A DNA stretch of 64,000 bases, taken from NCBI RefSeq assembly GCF_905404315.1, contig NC_066290.1, positions 8,803,453 through 8,867,452 of the forward strand. The letters run 5' to 3'. This document shows, piece after piece, positions 26,283 to 40,323 of the stretch. This DNA comes from Leptidea sinapis (taxonomy: Eukaryota; Arthropoda; Insecta; Lepidoptera; Pieridae). Both the position numbers and the translations under genes were made by a program. Within the stretch, counting starts at the first letter, position 1; every line of letters starts with the position of its first letter. Under the pieces are notes generated by a model. The model ran no database searches. It was given only the letters and a program-made list of their open reading frames with translations, and was not told the DNA's origin.

Positions 26283-28079
26283 CCTCGAGAACCTCGGGTT
26301 CGATATCCATATTGCTGAAATCATAATTTTGTGCGGCGGCCATCTTGGATTAGAAAAATGATTACAAAATCGTTCTCAGCATCCTCGAGAACCTCGGATA
26401 CGATACCCATACTGTAGTTATCATACTTTTGAGCGGCAGCCATCTTGGATTTGAAAACTGATCACAAAATCGTTCTCTGCACCCTCGAGAACCTCGGATA
26501 CGATACCCATAATCTTGTTATCATACTTTTGAGCGGGGGCATTTCGGATTTAAAAATGATCCCAAAATTGTTTTCTGCACCCTCGAGAACCTCGGACACG
26601 ATATCCATATTGCTGAAAACAAAATTTTGTGCGGCAGCCCACTTGAATTTCTAAAATGATCGCAGAATTCTTCTCTGCACCCTCGAGAACCTCGGACACG
26701 ATATCCATATTGCTGAAAACATAATTTTGTGCGGCGGCCATCTTGGATTAGAAAAATGATCACAAAATCGTTCTCAGCACCCTTGAGAACCTCGGATAAG
26801 ATATCCATAATATAGTTATCATAATTTTGAGCGGCAGCCATCTTGGATTTGAAAAATGATCACAAAATAGTTCTCTGCACTCTCAAGAACTTCGTATACG
26901 ATACCCATATTTTTGTGTTCATAATCTTGCATGGCGGCCCTCTTGGATTTAAAAAATGATCACAAAATCGTTCTCAGCACCCTCGAGAACCTCGGATAGG
27001 ATACCCATAATGTAGTTATCATACTTTTGAGCGGCGGCCATCTTGGATTTGAAAAATGATCACAAAATCGTTCTCAGCACCCTCGAAAAACTCGGATACG
27101 ATACCCATAATGTAGTTATCATACTTTTGAGCGGCAGCCATCTTGGATTTGAGAACTGATCACAAAATCGTTCTCTGCACACTCGAGAACCTCGGATACG
27201 ATACCCACAATGTAGTTATCATAATTTAGAGCGGCGGCCATCTTGGATTTGAAAAATGATCACAAAATCGTTCTCTGCACACTCGAGAACCTCGGATACG
27301 ATACCCATAATGTAGATATCATAATTTAGATCGGCGGCCATCTTGGATTTGAGAAATGATCACAAAATCGTTCTCAGCACCCTCGAAAAACTCGGATAAG
27401 ATACCCATTATGTAGATATCATAATTTAGAGATGCGCCCATCTTGGATTTAAAAACTGATCACAAAATCGTTCTCAGCACCCTCGAAAAACTCGGATACG
27501 AAACCCATAATGTAGATATCATAATTTAGAGCGGCACCCATCTTGGATTTAAAAATGATCCCAAAATTGTTTTCTGCACTCTCGAGAACCTCGGACACGA
27601 TATCCATATTGCTGAAAACATAATGGTATGCGGCAGCCCTCTTCGATTTCAAAAAATGATCACAAAATCGTTCTCTGCAACCTCGAGAACCTCTGATACG
27701 ATACCCATAATGTTGTTATCATAATTTTGAGCGGCGGCCATCTTGGATTTAAAAATGATCCCAAAATTGTTTTCTGCACCCTCGAGAACCTAAGACACGA
27801 TATCCATATTGCTGAAAACATAATTTTGAGCGGAGGCTATCTTGGATTTCAAAAAATGATCACAAAATCGTTCTGTGCACTCTCGAGAATCTCGGATACG
27901 ATACCCATATTTTTGTGATCATAATCTTGCACGGCGGCCATCTCGGATTTAAAAATGATCCCAAAATTGTTTATTGCACCCTCGCGAACCTCGGACACGA
28001 TATCCATATTGCTGAAAACATAATTTTTTGCGGCAGCCATCTTGGATTTGAAAAATGATCACCAAATCGTTCTCTACAC
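26283..28079 (+). repeat. 1,797-bp eighteen-monomer unit, copy 1
   Basis: First of two tandem copies offset by 1,797 bp. Shared rare variants include CAAGAACTTCGTATACG, TTTGTGTTCATAATCTTGCA, GAGATGCGCCCATC and a CCCTCGCGAACC form. Differences between copies are few, for example near 28,261 and 28,570. Confidence 0.88.
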
Positions 28080-29876
28080 CCTCGAGAACCTCGGGTTCGA
28101 TATCCATATTGCTGAAATCATAATTTTGTGCGGCGGCCATCTTGGATTAGAAAAATGATTACAAAATCGTTCTCAGCATCCTCGAGAACCTCGGATACGA
28201 TACCCATACTGTAGTTATCATACTTTTGAGCGGCAGCCATCTTGGATTTGAAAACTGATCTCAAAATCGTTCTCTGCACCCTCGAGAACCTAGGATACGA
28301 TACCCATAATCTTGTTATCATACTTTTGAGCGGGGGCATTTCGGATTTAAAAATGATCCCAAAATTGTTTTCTGCACCCTCGAGAACCTCGGACACGATA
28401 TCCATATTGCTGAAAACAAAATTTTGTGCGGCAGCCCACTTGAATTTCTAAAATGATCGCAGAATTCTTCTCTGCACCCTCGAGAACCTCGGACACGATA
28501 TCCATATTGCTGAAAACATAATTTTGTGCGGCGGCCATCTTGGATTAGAAAAATGATCACAAAATCGTTTTCAGCACCCTTGAGAACCTCAGATAAGATA
28601 TCCATAATATAGTTATCATAATTTTGAGCGGCAGCCATCTTGGATTTGAAAAATGATCACAAAATAGTTCTCTGCACTCTCAAGAACTTCGTATACGATA
28701 CCCATATTTTTGTGTTCATAATCTTGCATGGCGGCTCTCTTTGATTTAAAAAATGATCACAAAATCGTTCTCAGCACCCTCGAGAACCTCGGATAGGATA
28801 CCCATAATGTAGTTATCATACTTTTGAGCGGCGGCCATCTTGGATTTGAAAAATGATCACAAAATCGTTCTCAGCACCCTCGAAAAACTCGGATACGATA
28901 CCCATAATGTAGTTATCATACTTTTGAGCGGCGGCCATCTTGGATTTGAGAACTGATCACAAAATCGTTCTCTGCACACTCGAGAACCTCGGATACGATA
29001 CCCACAATGTAGTTATCATAATTTAGAGCGGCGGCCATCTTGGATTTGAAAAATGATCACAAAATCGTTCTCTGCACACTCGAGAACCTCGGATACGATA
29101 CCCATAATGTAGATATCATAATTTAGATCGGCGGCCATCTTGGATTTGAGAAATGATCACAAAATCGTTCTCAGCACCCTCGAAAAACTCGGATAAGATA
29201 CCCATTATGTAGATATCATAATTTAGAGATGCGCCCATCTTGGATTTAAAAACTGATCACAAAATCGTTCTCAGCACCCTCGAAAAACTCGGATACGAAA
29301 CCCATAATGTAGATATCATAATTTAGAGCGGCACCCATCTTGGATTTAAAAATGATCCCAAAATTGTTTTCTGCACTCTCGAGAACCTCGGACACGATAT
29401 CCATATTGCTGAAAACATAATGGTATGCGGCAGCCCTCTTCGATTTCAAAAAATGATCACAAAATCGTTCTCTGCAACCTCGAGAACCTCTGATACGATA
29501 CCCATAATGTTGTTATCATAATTTTGAGCGGCGGCCATCTTGGATTTAAAAATGATCCCAAAATTGTTTTCTGCACCCTCGAGAACCTAAGACACGATAT
29601 CCATATTGCTGAAAACATAATTTTGAGCGGAGGCTATCTTGGATTTCAAAAAATGATCACAAAATCGTTCTGTGCACTCTCGAGAATCTCGGATACGATA
29701 CCCATATTTTTGTGATCATAATCTTGCACGGCGGCCATCTCGGATTTAAAAATGATCCCAAAATTGTTTATTGCACCCTCGCGAACCTCGGACACGATAT
29801 CCATATTGCTGAAAACATAATTTTTTGCGGCAGCCATCTTGGATTTGAAAAATGATCACCAAATCGTTCTCTACAC
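28080..29876 (+). repeat. 1,797-bp eighteen-monomer unit, copy 2
   Basis: Second tandem copy. A partial third start continues to about 30065, where the GAAAACTGATCTC variant reappears before the series changes. This partial third start indicates unequal crossing-over within the array. Confidence 0.86.
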
Positions 29877-32800
29877 CCTCGAGAACCTCGGGTTCGATAT
29901 CCATATTGCTGAAATCATAATTTTGTGCGGCGGCCATCTTGGATTAGAAAAATGATTACAAAATCGTTCTCAGCACCCTCGAGAACCTCGGATACGATAC
30001 CCATACTGTAGTTATCATACTTTTGAGCGGCAGCCATCTTGGATTTGAAAACTGATCTCAAAATCGTTCTCAGCACCCTCGAGAACCTCGGATACGATAC
30101 CCATACTGTAGTTATCATACTTTTGAGCGGCAGCCATCTTGGATTTAAAAACTGATCACAAAATCGTTCACTGCACCCTCGAGAACCTAGGATACGAAAC
30201 CCATAATCTAGTAATCATACTTTTGAGCGGCACCCATCTTGGATTTAAAAATGATCCCAAAATTGTTTTCTGCACTCTCGAGAACCTCGGACACGATATC
30301 CATATTGCTGAAAACATAATGGTATGCGGCAGCCCTCTTCGATTTCAAAAAATGATCACAAAATCGTTCTCTGCAACCTCGAGAACCTCTGATACGATAC
30401 CCATAATGTTGTTATCATAATTTTGAGCGGCGGCCATCTCGGATTTAAAAATGATCCCAAAATTGTTTTCTGCACCCCCGAGAACCTCGGACACGATATC
30501 CATATTGCTGAAAATATAATGGTTTGCAGCAGCCCTCTTGGATTTCTAAAATGATCGCAGAATTCTTCTCTGCACCCTCGAGAACCTCGGACACGTTATC
30601 CATATTGCTAAAATTATAATTTTGTGCGGCGGCAATCTTGGATTTGAAAAATTTTCACCAAATAGTTCTCTGCACCCTCGAGAACCTCGGGTTCGATATC
30701 CATATTGCTGAAATCATAATTTTGTGCGGCGGCCATCTTGGATTAGAAAAATGATTACAAAATAGTTCTCGGCACCCTCGAGAACCTCGGATACGATACC
30801 CATACTGTAGTTATCATACTTTTGAGCGGCAGCCATCTTGGATTTAAAAACTGATCACAAAATCGTTCACTGCACCCTCGAGAACCTAGGATACGATACC
30901 CATAATCTTGTTATCATACTTTTGAGCGGGGGCATTTCGGATTTAAAAATGACCCCAAAATTGTTTTCTGCACCCTCGAGAACCTCGGACACGATATCCA
31001 TATTGCTGAAAACAAAATTTTGTGCGGCAGCCCACTTGGATTTCTAAAATGATCGCAGAATTCTTCTCTGCACCTTCGAGAACCTCGGACACGATATCTA
31101 TATTGCTGAAAACATAATTTTGTGCGGCGGCCATCTTGGATTAGTAAAATGATCACAAAATCGTTCTCAGCACCCTTGAGAACCTCGGATACGATATCCA
31201 TAATATAGTTATCATAATTTTGAGCGGCAGCTATCTTGGATTTGAAAAATGATCACAAAATAGTTCTCTGCAACCTCGAGAACCTCTGATACGATACCTA
31301 TAATGTTGTTATGATAATTTTGAGCGGCAGCCATCTCGTATTTAAAAATGATCCAAAAATTGTTTTCTGCACCCTCGAGAACCTCGGACACGATATCCAT
31401 ATTGCTGAAAACATATATTTGAGCGGCGGCCATCTTGGATTTCAAAAAATAATCATAAAATCGTTCTGTGCACTCTCGAGAATCTCGGATACGATACCAT
31501 TATTTTTGTGATCATAATCTTGCACGGCGGCCATCTCGGATTTAAAAATGATCCCAAAATTGTTTTCTGCACTCTCGAGAACCTCGAACACGATATCCAT
31601 ATTGCTAAAATCATAATTTTGTGCGGCGGCCATCTTGGATTTGAAAACTGATCATGAAATCGTTCTCTGCACCCTCGAGAACCTCGGATACGATACCCAT
31701 AATCTAGTTATCGTACTTTTGAGCGGCGGCCATCTCGGATTTAAAAATGATCCCAAAATAGTTTTCTGCACCCTCGAGAACCTAGGACACGATATTCATA
31801 TTGCTGAAAACATAATGGTTTGCGGCAGCCCTCTTGGATTTCTAAAATGATCGCAGAATTCTTCTCTGCACTCTCAAGAACCTCGGATACGATACCCATA
31901 TTTTTGTGATCATTATCTTGCACGGCGGCCCTATTGGATTTGAAAAATGATCACAAAATCGTTCTCAGCACCCTCGAGAACCTCGGATACCATACCCATA
32001 TTCTAGTTATCATACTTTTGAGCGGCGGCCATCTTGGATTTAAAAATGATCCCAAAATTGTTACTGAAAACATAATGGTCTGCGGCAGCCCTCTTGGATT
32101 TCTAAAATGATCGCAGAATTCTTCTCTGCACCCTCGAGAACTTCGGACACGATATCCATATTGCTTAAATTATAATTGTGTGCGGCGGCAATCTTGGATT
32201 TGAAAAATAATCACCAAATCGTTCTCTGCATCCTTGAGAACCCCGGGTTCGATATCCATATTGCTAAAATTATAATTTTGTGCGGCGGCAATCTTGGATT
32301 TGAAAAATTATCACCAAATCATTCTCTGCACCCTCGAGAACCTCGGGTTTGATATCCATATTGCTGAAATAATAAATTTGTGCGGCGGCCATCTTGGATT
32401 AGAAAAATGATTACAAAATCGTTCTCAGCACCCTCGATAACCTCGGATACGATACCCATACTGTAGTTATCATATTTTTGAATGGCAGCCATCTTGGATT
32501 TGAAAACTGATCACAAAATCGTTCTCTGCACCCTCGAGAACCTAGGATACGATACCCATAATCTTGTTATCATACTTTTGAGCGGGGGCATCTCGAATTT
32601 AAAAATGATCCCAAAATTATTTTCTGCACCCTCGAGAACCTCGGACACGATATCCATATTGCTGAAAACAAAATTTTGTGCGGCGGCCATCTTGGATTTG
32701 AAAAATAATCACAAAATCGTTCTCTGCACACTCGAGAACCTCGGACACGATACCCATAATGTAGTTATCATAATTTAGATCGGCGGCCATCTTCGATTTG

Positions 32801-34063
32801 AGAAATGAACAAAAAATCGTTCTCAGCACCCTCGAGACGCTCGGACACGATATGCATATTGCTAAAATTATAATTGTGTGCGGCGGCAATCTCGGATTTG
32901 AAAAATTATCACCAAATCGTTCTCTGCACCCTCGAGAACCTCGGGTTCGATATCCATATTGCTGAAATCATAATTTTGTGCGGCGGCCATCTTGGATTAG
33001 AAAAATGATCACAAAATCGTTCTCTGCACCCTCGAGAACCTAGGATACGATACCCATAATCTTGTTATCATACTTTTGAGCGGGGGCATTTCGGATTTAA
33101 AAATGATCCCAAAATTGTTTTCTGCACCCTCGAGAACCTCGGACACGATATCCATATTGCTGAAAACAAAATTTTGTGCGGCAGCCCTCTTGGATTTCTA
33201 AAATGATCGCAGAATTCTTCTCTGCACTCTCGAGAACCTCGGACACGATATCCATATTCCTGAAATCATAATTTCGTGCGGCGGCCATCTTGGATTATAA
33301 AAATGATTACAAAATCGTTCTCAGCACCCTCGAGAACCTCGGATATGATACCCATAATGTAGTTATCATACTTTTGAGCGGCAGCCATCTTGGATTTGAA
33401 AACTGATTACAAAATCGTTCTCTGCACCCTCGAGATACTAGGATACGATACCCATAATCTTGTTATCATACTTTTGAGCGGGGCATTTCGGATTTAAAAA
33501 TGATACAAAATTGTTTTCTGCACCCTCGAGAACCTCGGACACGATATCCATATTGCTGAAAACAAAATTTTGTGCGGCAGCCCTCTTGGATTTCTAAAAT
33601 GATCGCAGAATTCTTCTCTGCACCCTCGTGAACCTCGGACACGATATCCATATTGCTGAAATCATAATTTTGTGCGGAGGCCATCTTGGATTAGAAAAAT
33701 GATTACAAAATCGTTCTTAGCACCCTCGAGAACCTCGGATACGATACCCATAATATAGTTATCATACTTTTAAGCGGCGGCCATCTTGGAATTTGTAAAA
33801 TGATCACAAAATCGTTCTCTGCACCCTCGAGAACCTCGGATACGATACCCATATTTTTGTGATCATAATCTTGCACGGCGGCCCTCTTGGATTTGAAAAA
33901 TGATCACAAAATCGTTCTCTGCACCCTCGAGAACCTCGGATACGATACCCATAATCTAGTTATCATACTTTTGTGCGGAGGCCATCTTGGATTTGAAAAA
34001 TGATCACAAAATCGTTCTCTACACCCTCGAGAACCTCGGGTTCGATATCCATATTGCTGAAAT

Positions 34064-34253
34064 ATTTTATTTCTTTTATATTTTATTTCTTTTATATTAT
34101 TTCTTATACTACTAGATACTACTACCGCTTCGGAAACAAATGGCACTCTGAGAGAGAAGAAGCGGCGCAAGAAACTCTCCCAGCATTCTTTTTTCTGCGC
34201 TCTTTTCAATAAAAATATACAATATTGTACAGTCACTATAAAATAATCACAAT
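34064..34253 (-). other. Retrotransposon 3' untranslated region and tail, copy 3
   Basis: Same 3' region and A-rich tail as copies 1 and 2. The GC-rich motif lies at 34156-34174 on the minus strand. Confidence 0.7.
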
Positions 34254-37140
34254 CTAGTCCCAGGCTGTCCGATCATTTAGATATTCAGCAGTGGAGTAAT
34301 AGGATTTACGACAGAGCCATTTCTTTATAAAACATTTAAATTTATTTATAGATAATGCCTGAACAGTGGCTGGAACTTTATTGTAGAAGTGTATACATTT
34401 ACCCTTAAAGCTATTATGTATCTTATGAAGCCTACTAGAATTAGTTACAAGCAATCCCTTATTTCTAGTGTTATAATAATGAAAATCACTATTAAGAACA
34501 AAAAGGTGACGATTTTTGTGAACATATATTAAATTTTCATAAATGTACTGACAATAAATAGTCATAATATTTATTTCTTTAAATTTTTTTTTGAGAGACT
34601 GTCTATAACCAAGCTGATATATAGCACGAACAGCTCTCTTTTGCAGTGCAAACACTATATCAATGTCAGCAGCATGACCCCATAGTAATATACCGTACGT
34701 CATGATGCTGTGAAAATAACTAAAGTACACTAATCTAGCGGTCGCAACATTCGTGTACTCTCTAATCTTTCTAACTGCATATGCCGCAGAGCTGAGTCTA
34801 TCTGCTAGATGGGTAATATGTGGACCCCACTGAAGCTTTTTATCTAACGTGATACCCAAGAAGACAGTAGTGTCCACAAGTTCCAATCTCTGGTCATTTA
34901 TAAGTACGTTGGTTTGTACCTCCGCTGTGTTTGGTGTAATGAACCGTAAACACTTTGTTTTATTACTGTTTAAGTGCAGATTATTCGTCTCAAACCAACG
35001 TTCTATCTTTGAGAGTGCATTGCTTACCTCGTCATCAATATCCGCACGTCGCTTCACTTTAAAAATAAGTGAAGTATCATCAGCAAACAACACAATCTCA
35101 TGGCTATCATCTACCACAAACGGTAGATCGTTAATATATATAAGAAACAAGAAAGGACCGAGAATAGAACCCTGTGGAACACCTATTCCCACAGGTTTAC
35201 CCGAAGACCGTTTGCCATTTACATCGACTATCTAAACTCTTTCGCTTAAATATGATTTTAACAGATTTAGGGCTCTATTTTTCACTCCATAATGCTTTAG
35301 TTTTAGGAGTAAAGTTTCATGGTGGACGCAGTCAAATGCTTTTGACAAATCACAAAAAATGCCCAATGCATCCTGTGACTCTTCCCAGGCGTCAAAGATG
35401 TGCTCAATGAGTCTAGTACCCGCATTAATTGTTGATAAGCCCCTAGTGAAACCAAACTGATTTTTGTTCATTAATTTACAACAATGCATTTGTAGCTGTT
35501 GAAGCAAAAGTTTTTCAAAAATTTTACTAAAAACAGGCAGCACTGAAATAGATCTGAAATTAGCAGGGTCAAAAGAACTGCCCGATTTAAACAAAGGTAT
35601 AACTTTGCTGTATTTCATGAGGTCAGGGAACACACCCTCATCTATGCATTCATTAAATATTATTGCTAATTCAGGTGCTATAATGTCAAGTATGTATTTA
35701 ACAATATTAGTCGAATGGCCCCATAGGTCTTTTGTATTTTTTAGGTTAATTAATTTGAAGATTTTTATTATATCGCTACCTGTGACATACTTAAATTTCA
35801 AGTCAGTAGAAGATACTGGTACGTGTAATTTAAGCATATCATATGCTGCTTTTGGCGAAGAGTTAAGGTATTTGGTCGTGACAATCGGGATTTCGGAGAA
35901 GTATTTATCAAATTCATTTGCAATTTCTATTTCCGAATTTATAACGCGTTTATTAATATTTAAACAGATAGAGGTGTTACGGCAATTCGATCTACCAGTT
36001 TCATTGTTAATTACACTCCAAGTCGCTTTTACTTTATTATTACTGTTTTTAATTTTATCTGCAATGAAACGTGTTTTCGCTTCATGACAAACTATTTTAA
36101 AGAGCTTGGAGTATTTTTTTACATATATTTTAAATTCTTCACTATTATTGTAATGTTTCTCACAATAAAGGTCATATAAGCGTTTACGACTTTTGTGGAT
36201 ACCCATTGTTGCCCACTCATTAAAACTATGTTTGTTGTTTACTGTCACCGTGACAGAAGGAATTGAAGACTAAGTTGTAGTGAAAATTAGCAGATTCGCC
36301 ACAGTGTAAAAATGGTATTGTATTTACCAAATTATTTCTAAACCTCTTAAGACGGCTACCCGTAACTGGTATAATCGTCACCTTTTTTGGTCTGACATTG
36401 TCCAATCTTGTATTTACTTTTATAAGTTGCCCACTATGGTCGGACTGAAGATTATTAATTATGAGTTTACTAGTAATAGTAACATCTGTAAAAATATTAT
36501 TTAAACAGGTTGCTGTTGTAGAAGTGATTCTAGTAGGTTCCCAAAATACATTGAACAAATTAAAACTTTGAAATAAATTTTTAAGGCTAGTACAATTGGC
36601 CGAAGGTTCAAGCAAGTTTATATTAAAATCTCCACACACTATAATTGACTTGCTAGTTTTGCTAAATTTTGATAGTACCTCCTCCATTCTATGTTGGAAT
36701 TGTTCATATGATGCAGTGGGGGGGCGGTATACACTTACAATAATAAATTGCTCTAGTTCTATACAAGCTATCTCAATTAGTTGTTCTATAGAGAGATTAA
36801 CAATATCTCTTCTATTTTTACATTTTAATCTATTATTAATAATAATTAGGGAACCTCCATGTATTGCCCTACTTCTACAAAACGAACTGACTACTTTATG
36901 TTCTCTAAAACTAAACTGGAGCTGATGACTCTTACGCCAATGTTCTGTAATACATAATATATCTATATTACAGTAGCTCAAAAACAGTTCAATTTCTAAT
37001 TCCTTACTTGAGATACCTTGTATATTCTGGTGAACAATATTTATGAGCTTTATATTATGATTATCTATAGCAGTAACATTTATATTTGGTGAATGTTGCC
37101 TATTTTGTATGATATTGCAAGAGTTGTCCTCCCTTGTCAA
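34254..37140 (-). pseudogene. LINE ORF2, broken, copy 3
   Basis: Endonuclease section at 37140-36226, then frameshift, then RT to 34254, with the in-frame TAG at 35232-35234. Lesions are identical to those of copies 1 and 2. One residue differs in the RT C-terminal part (TNVATARL here, TNVTTARL in the others). Confidence 0.92.
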
Positions 37141-37160
37141 ATAACTTAATTTAAATTAAT

Positions 37161-38279
37161 TTAAGAAAAATCTTCATTGTTGTATTTTTGTACACTAGTA
37201 CTAATACATTCCCCAATAGGGGCTTGTATGTCGATTATTTTACAATTTTGCCCAATAATGCCTCTATTGGGTTTATTAAATAATACTACAGAGGAAGTAG
37301 TTTGTTGACTAAGACTATAAGCTACTAAAGTAGCCAGCTGTCGCTTAACTCTAAATGGTAGGTATAGGTTACCATTGGGTATTTTCAGTTTACAATTAAT
37401 GAATTTATTTGTGTCAAATAAAATTAAATTTTCATTGTTGTGGAATGTCGCATTATACAAAGTTGTATTTAATTTAAATATTTTTCTATTTTGCTCCTGT
37501 GTCAAATACGAGGAGTATGGGAATGTACACATCATCACTTTAGATTTTGTGTTATTGGAAATATTAATTAATTTTTCTATATTTTTAATTAGGTCCTTAT
37601 TTCTAATATTATGAGAGTTATTACCATATAATTATACTATGATCGTTTTTTCTTTTAGATTTATTTTTGGTATGGAATTTATGAGGTTATTGAAAGTTAT
37701 ATTGGGTTTACATATATTTATCAACTCACAATTCTTTGCAACTGCATTATTTAATAAAGGTCCAAACCCTTGGCCAATTTTGTCTGAAAATAATATAAAC
37801 CTACTTGATGCACTTGTATCCATTCTTTGACTAGTTTTTAATGGGGATACACTTAGGTCTTGATAATTTTCTAATGAATGTTTATTAGTTGTGCTGGAGC
37901 AGTGGCACATATTATTATTATTATTATTGTTTATAAAGGATTCAAAGCGTTCCATGTTTTCATTGCCTAATTTAATTAAGCAATAAGCCTGCTTTATATG
38001 TTCTGATATATGCTCCTGCGCTGAATTATATTTTTGAGTAATGTTTTGCAACATTGTTTCTAGAGAAGATATTTTATTATTTAATATATCTGTATCAATT
38101 TTATGTATTGCATGGGACTCTGTTAATTCTTTATTATATTTTTGTAATTTTTTCAGCAACTCTTGGTTTTTTGACCTAATTTTGCAAAATTTTTGGCCTA
38201 GGAATTGGTTATTAAGGAGTTTGCTACTTTTTGCTATAAACCTTTTGATTTTTAAATATTTCTTTATCTATTTCTTATC
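37161..38279 (-). pseudogene. LINE ORF1, truncated and interrupted, copy 3
   Basis: Same truncated ORF1 with the in-frame TAA at 37632-37634. One substitution near the C-terminus (STSVQ here, STNVQ in the other copies). The possible esterase-like blocks are unchanged. Confidence 0.75.
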
Positions 38280-40323
38280 TATTTCTAAAATGATCGCAGA
38301 ATTCTTCTCTGCACCCTCGAGAACCTTGGATACGAAACCCATAATGTAGTTATCATACTTTTGAGCGGCAGCCATCTTGGATTTGAGAACTGATCACAAA
38401 ATCGTTCTCTACACACTCGAGAACCTCGGATACGATACCCATAATGTAGTTATCATAATTTAGATCGGCGGCTATCTTGGATTTGAAAAATGATCACAAA
38501 ATCGTTCTCAGCACCCTCGAAAAACTCGGACACGATACCCATTATGTAGATATCATAATTTAGAGCAGCGCCCATCTTGGATTTAAAAACTGATCACAAA
38601 ATCGTTCTCAGCACCCTCGAAAAACTCGGATACGATACCCATAATGTAGATATCATAATTAAGAGCGGCGCCCATCTTGGATTTAAAAATGATCCCAAAA
38701 TTGTTTTCTGCACTCTCGAGAACCTCGGACACGATATCCATATTGCTGAAAACATAATGGTTTGCGGCAGCCCTCTTGGATTTCTAAAATGATCGCAGAA
38801 TTCTTCTCTGCACCCTCGAGAACCTCGGACACGATATCCATATTACTAAAATTATAATTGTGTGCGGCGGCAATCTTGGATTTGAAAAATAATCACCAAA
38901 TCGTTCTCTGCATCCTCGAGAACCTCGGGTTCGATATCCATATTGCTGAAATCATAATTTTGTGCGGCGGCCATCTTGGATTAGAAAAATGATTACAAAA
39001 TCGTTCTCAGCACCCTCGAGAACCTCGGATACGATACCCATAATGAAGTTATCATACTTTTGAGCGGCGGCCAACTTGGATTTGAAAAATGATCACAAAA
39101 TCGTTCTCTGCAACCTCGAGAACCTCTGATACGATACCCATAATGTTGTTATCATAATTTTGAGCGGCGGCCATCTCAGATTTAAAAATGATCCCAAAAT
39201 TGTTTTCTGCACCCTCGAGAACCTCGGACACGATATCCATATTGCTGAAAACATAATTTTGAGCGGCGGCCATCTTGGATTTCAAAAAATGATCACAAAA
39301 TCGTTCTGTGCACTCTCGAGAATCTGGGATACGATACCCATATTTTTGTGATCATAATCTTGCACGGCGGCCATCTCGGATTTAAAAATGAAGCCAAAAT
39401 TGTTTTCTGCACCCTCGAGAACCTCGGACACGATATCCATATTGCTGAAAACATAATTTTGTGCGGCGGCCATCTTGGATTTGAAAAATGATCACCAAAT
39501 CGTTCTCTACACCCTCGAGAACGTCGGGTTCGATATCCATATTGCTGAAATCATAATTTTGTGCGGCGTCCATCTTGGATTAGAAAAATGATTACAAAAT
39601 CGTTCTCAGCACCCTCGATAACCTCGGATACGATACCCATACTGTAGTTATCATACTTTTGAATGGCAGCCATCTTGAATTTAAAAACTGATCACAAAAT
39701 CGTTATCTGCACCCTCGAGAACCTAGGATACGATACCCATAATGCTAAAATTATAATTGTGTGCGGCGGCAATCTTGGATTTGAAAAATAATCACCAAAT
39801 CGTTCTCTGCATCCTTGAGAACCTCGGGTTCGATATCAATATTGCTAAAATTATAATTTTGTGCGGCGGCAATCTTGGATTTGAAAAATTATCACCAAAT
39901 CGTTCTCTGCACCCTCGAGAACCTGGGGTTGGATATCCATATTGCTGAAATAATAATTTTGTGCGGCGGCCATCTTGGATTAGAAAAATGATTACAAAAT
40001 CGTTCTCAGCACCCTCGATAACCTCGGATACGATACCCATACTGTAGTTATCATACTTTTGAATGGCAGCCATCTTGAATTTAAAAACTGATCACAAAAT
40101 CGTTATTTGCACCCTCGAGAACCTAGGATACGATACCCATAATGCTAAAATTATAATTGTGTGCGGCGGCAATCTTGGATTTGAAAAATAATCACCAAAT
40201 CGTTCTCTGCATCCTCGAGAACCTCGGGTTCGATATCCATATTGCTAAAATTATAATTTTGTGCGGCGGCAATCTTGGATTTAAAAAATTATCACCAAAT
40301 CATTCACTGCACCCTCGAGAACC

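Larger units (their letters stand above)
23324..34063 (+). repeat. 100-bp tandem satellite, block 4
   Basis: About 107 monomers between the first Tc1 element and the third retrotransposon. It includes the end of block A, an inter-block region with 1,796-1,797-bp units (26283-29876), and the start of block B (about 31945). The segment at 24840-25733 resembles 26236-27129 at a 1,396-bp offset (14 monomers). Positions 26055-26754 match the first 700 bp of the window. No gene is seen. Confidence 0.96.
34064..38279 (-). mobile_element. 5'-truncated non-LTR retrotransposon, copy 3
   Basis: Same body and same satellite junctions as the copies at 2818 and 9702. I noticed two protein-level differences from copies 1 and 2: a Thr-to-Ala change in the RT section (base near 34744) and an Asn-to-Ser change near the end of ORF1 (near 37195). 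The near-identity shows that the three copies separated recently compared with the decay of the element. Confidence 0.93.

Noticed and set aside
23324..34063. Host gene exons hidden between transposons
   Set aside because: The satellite period is unbroken through the interval, leaving no room for other sequence.
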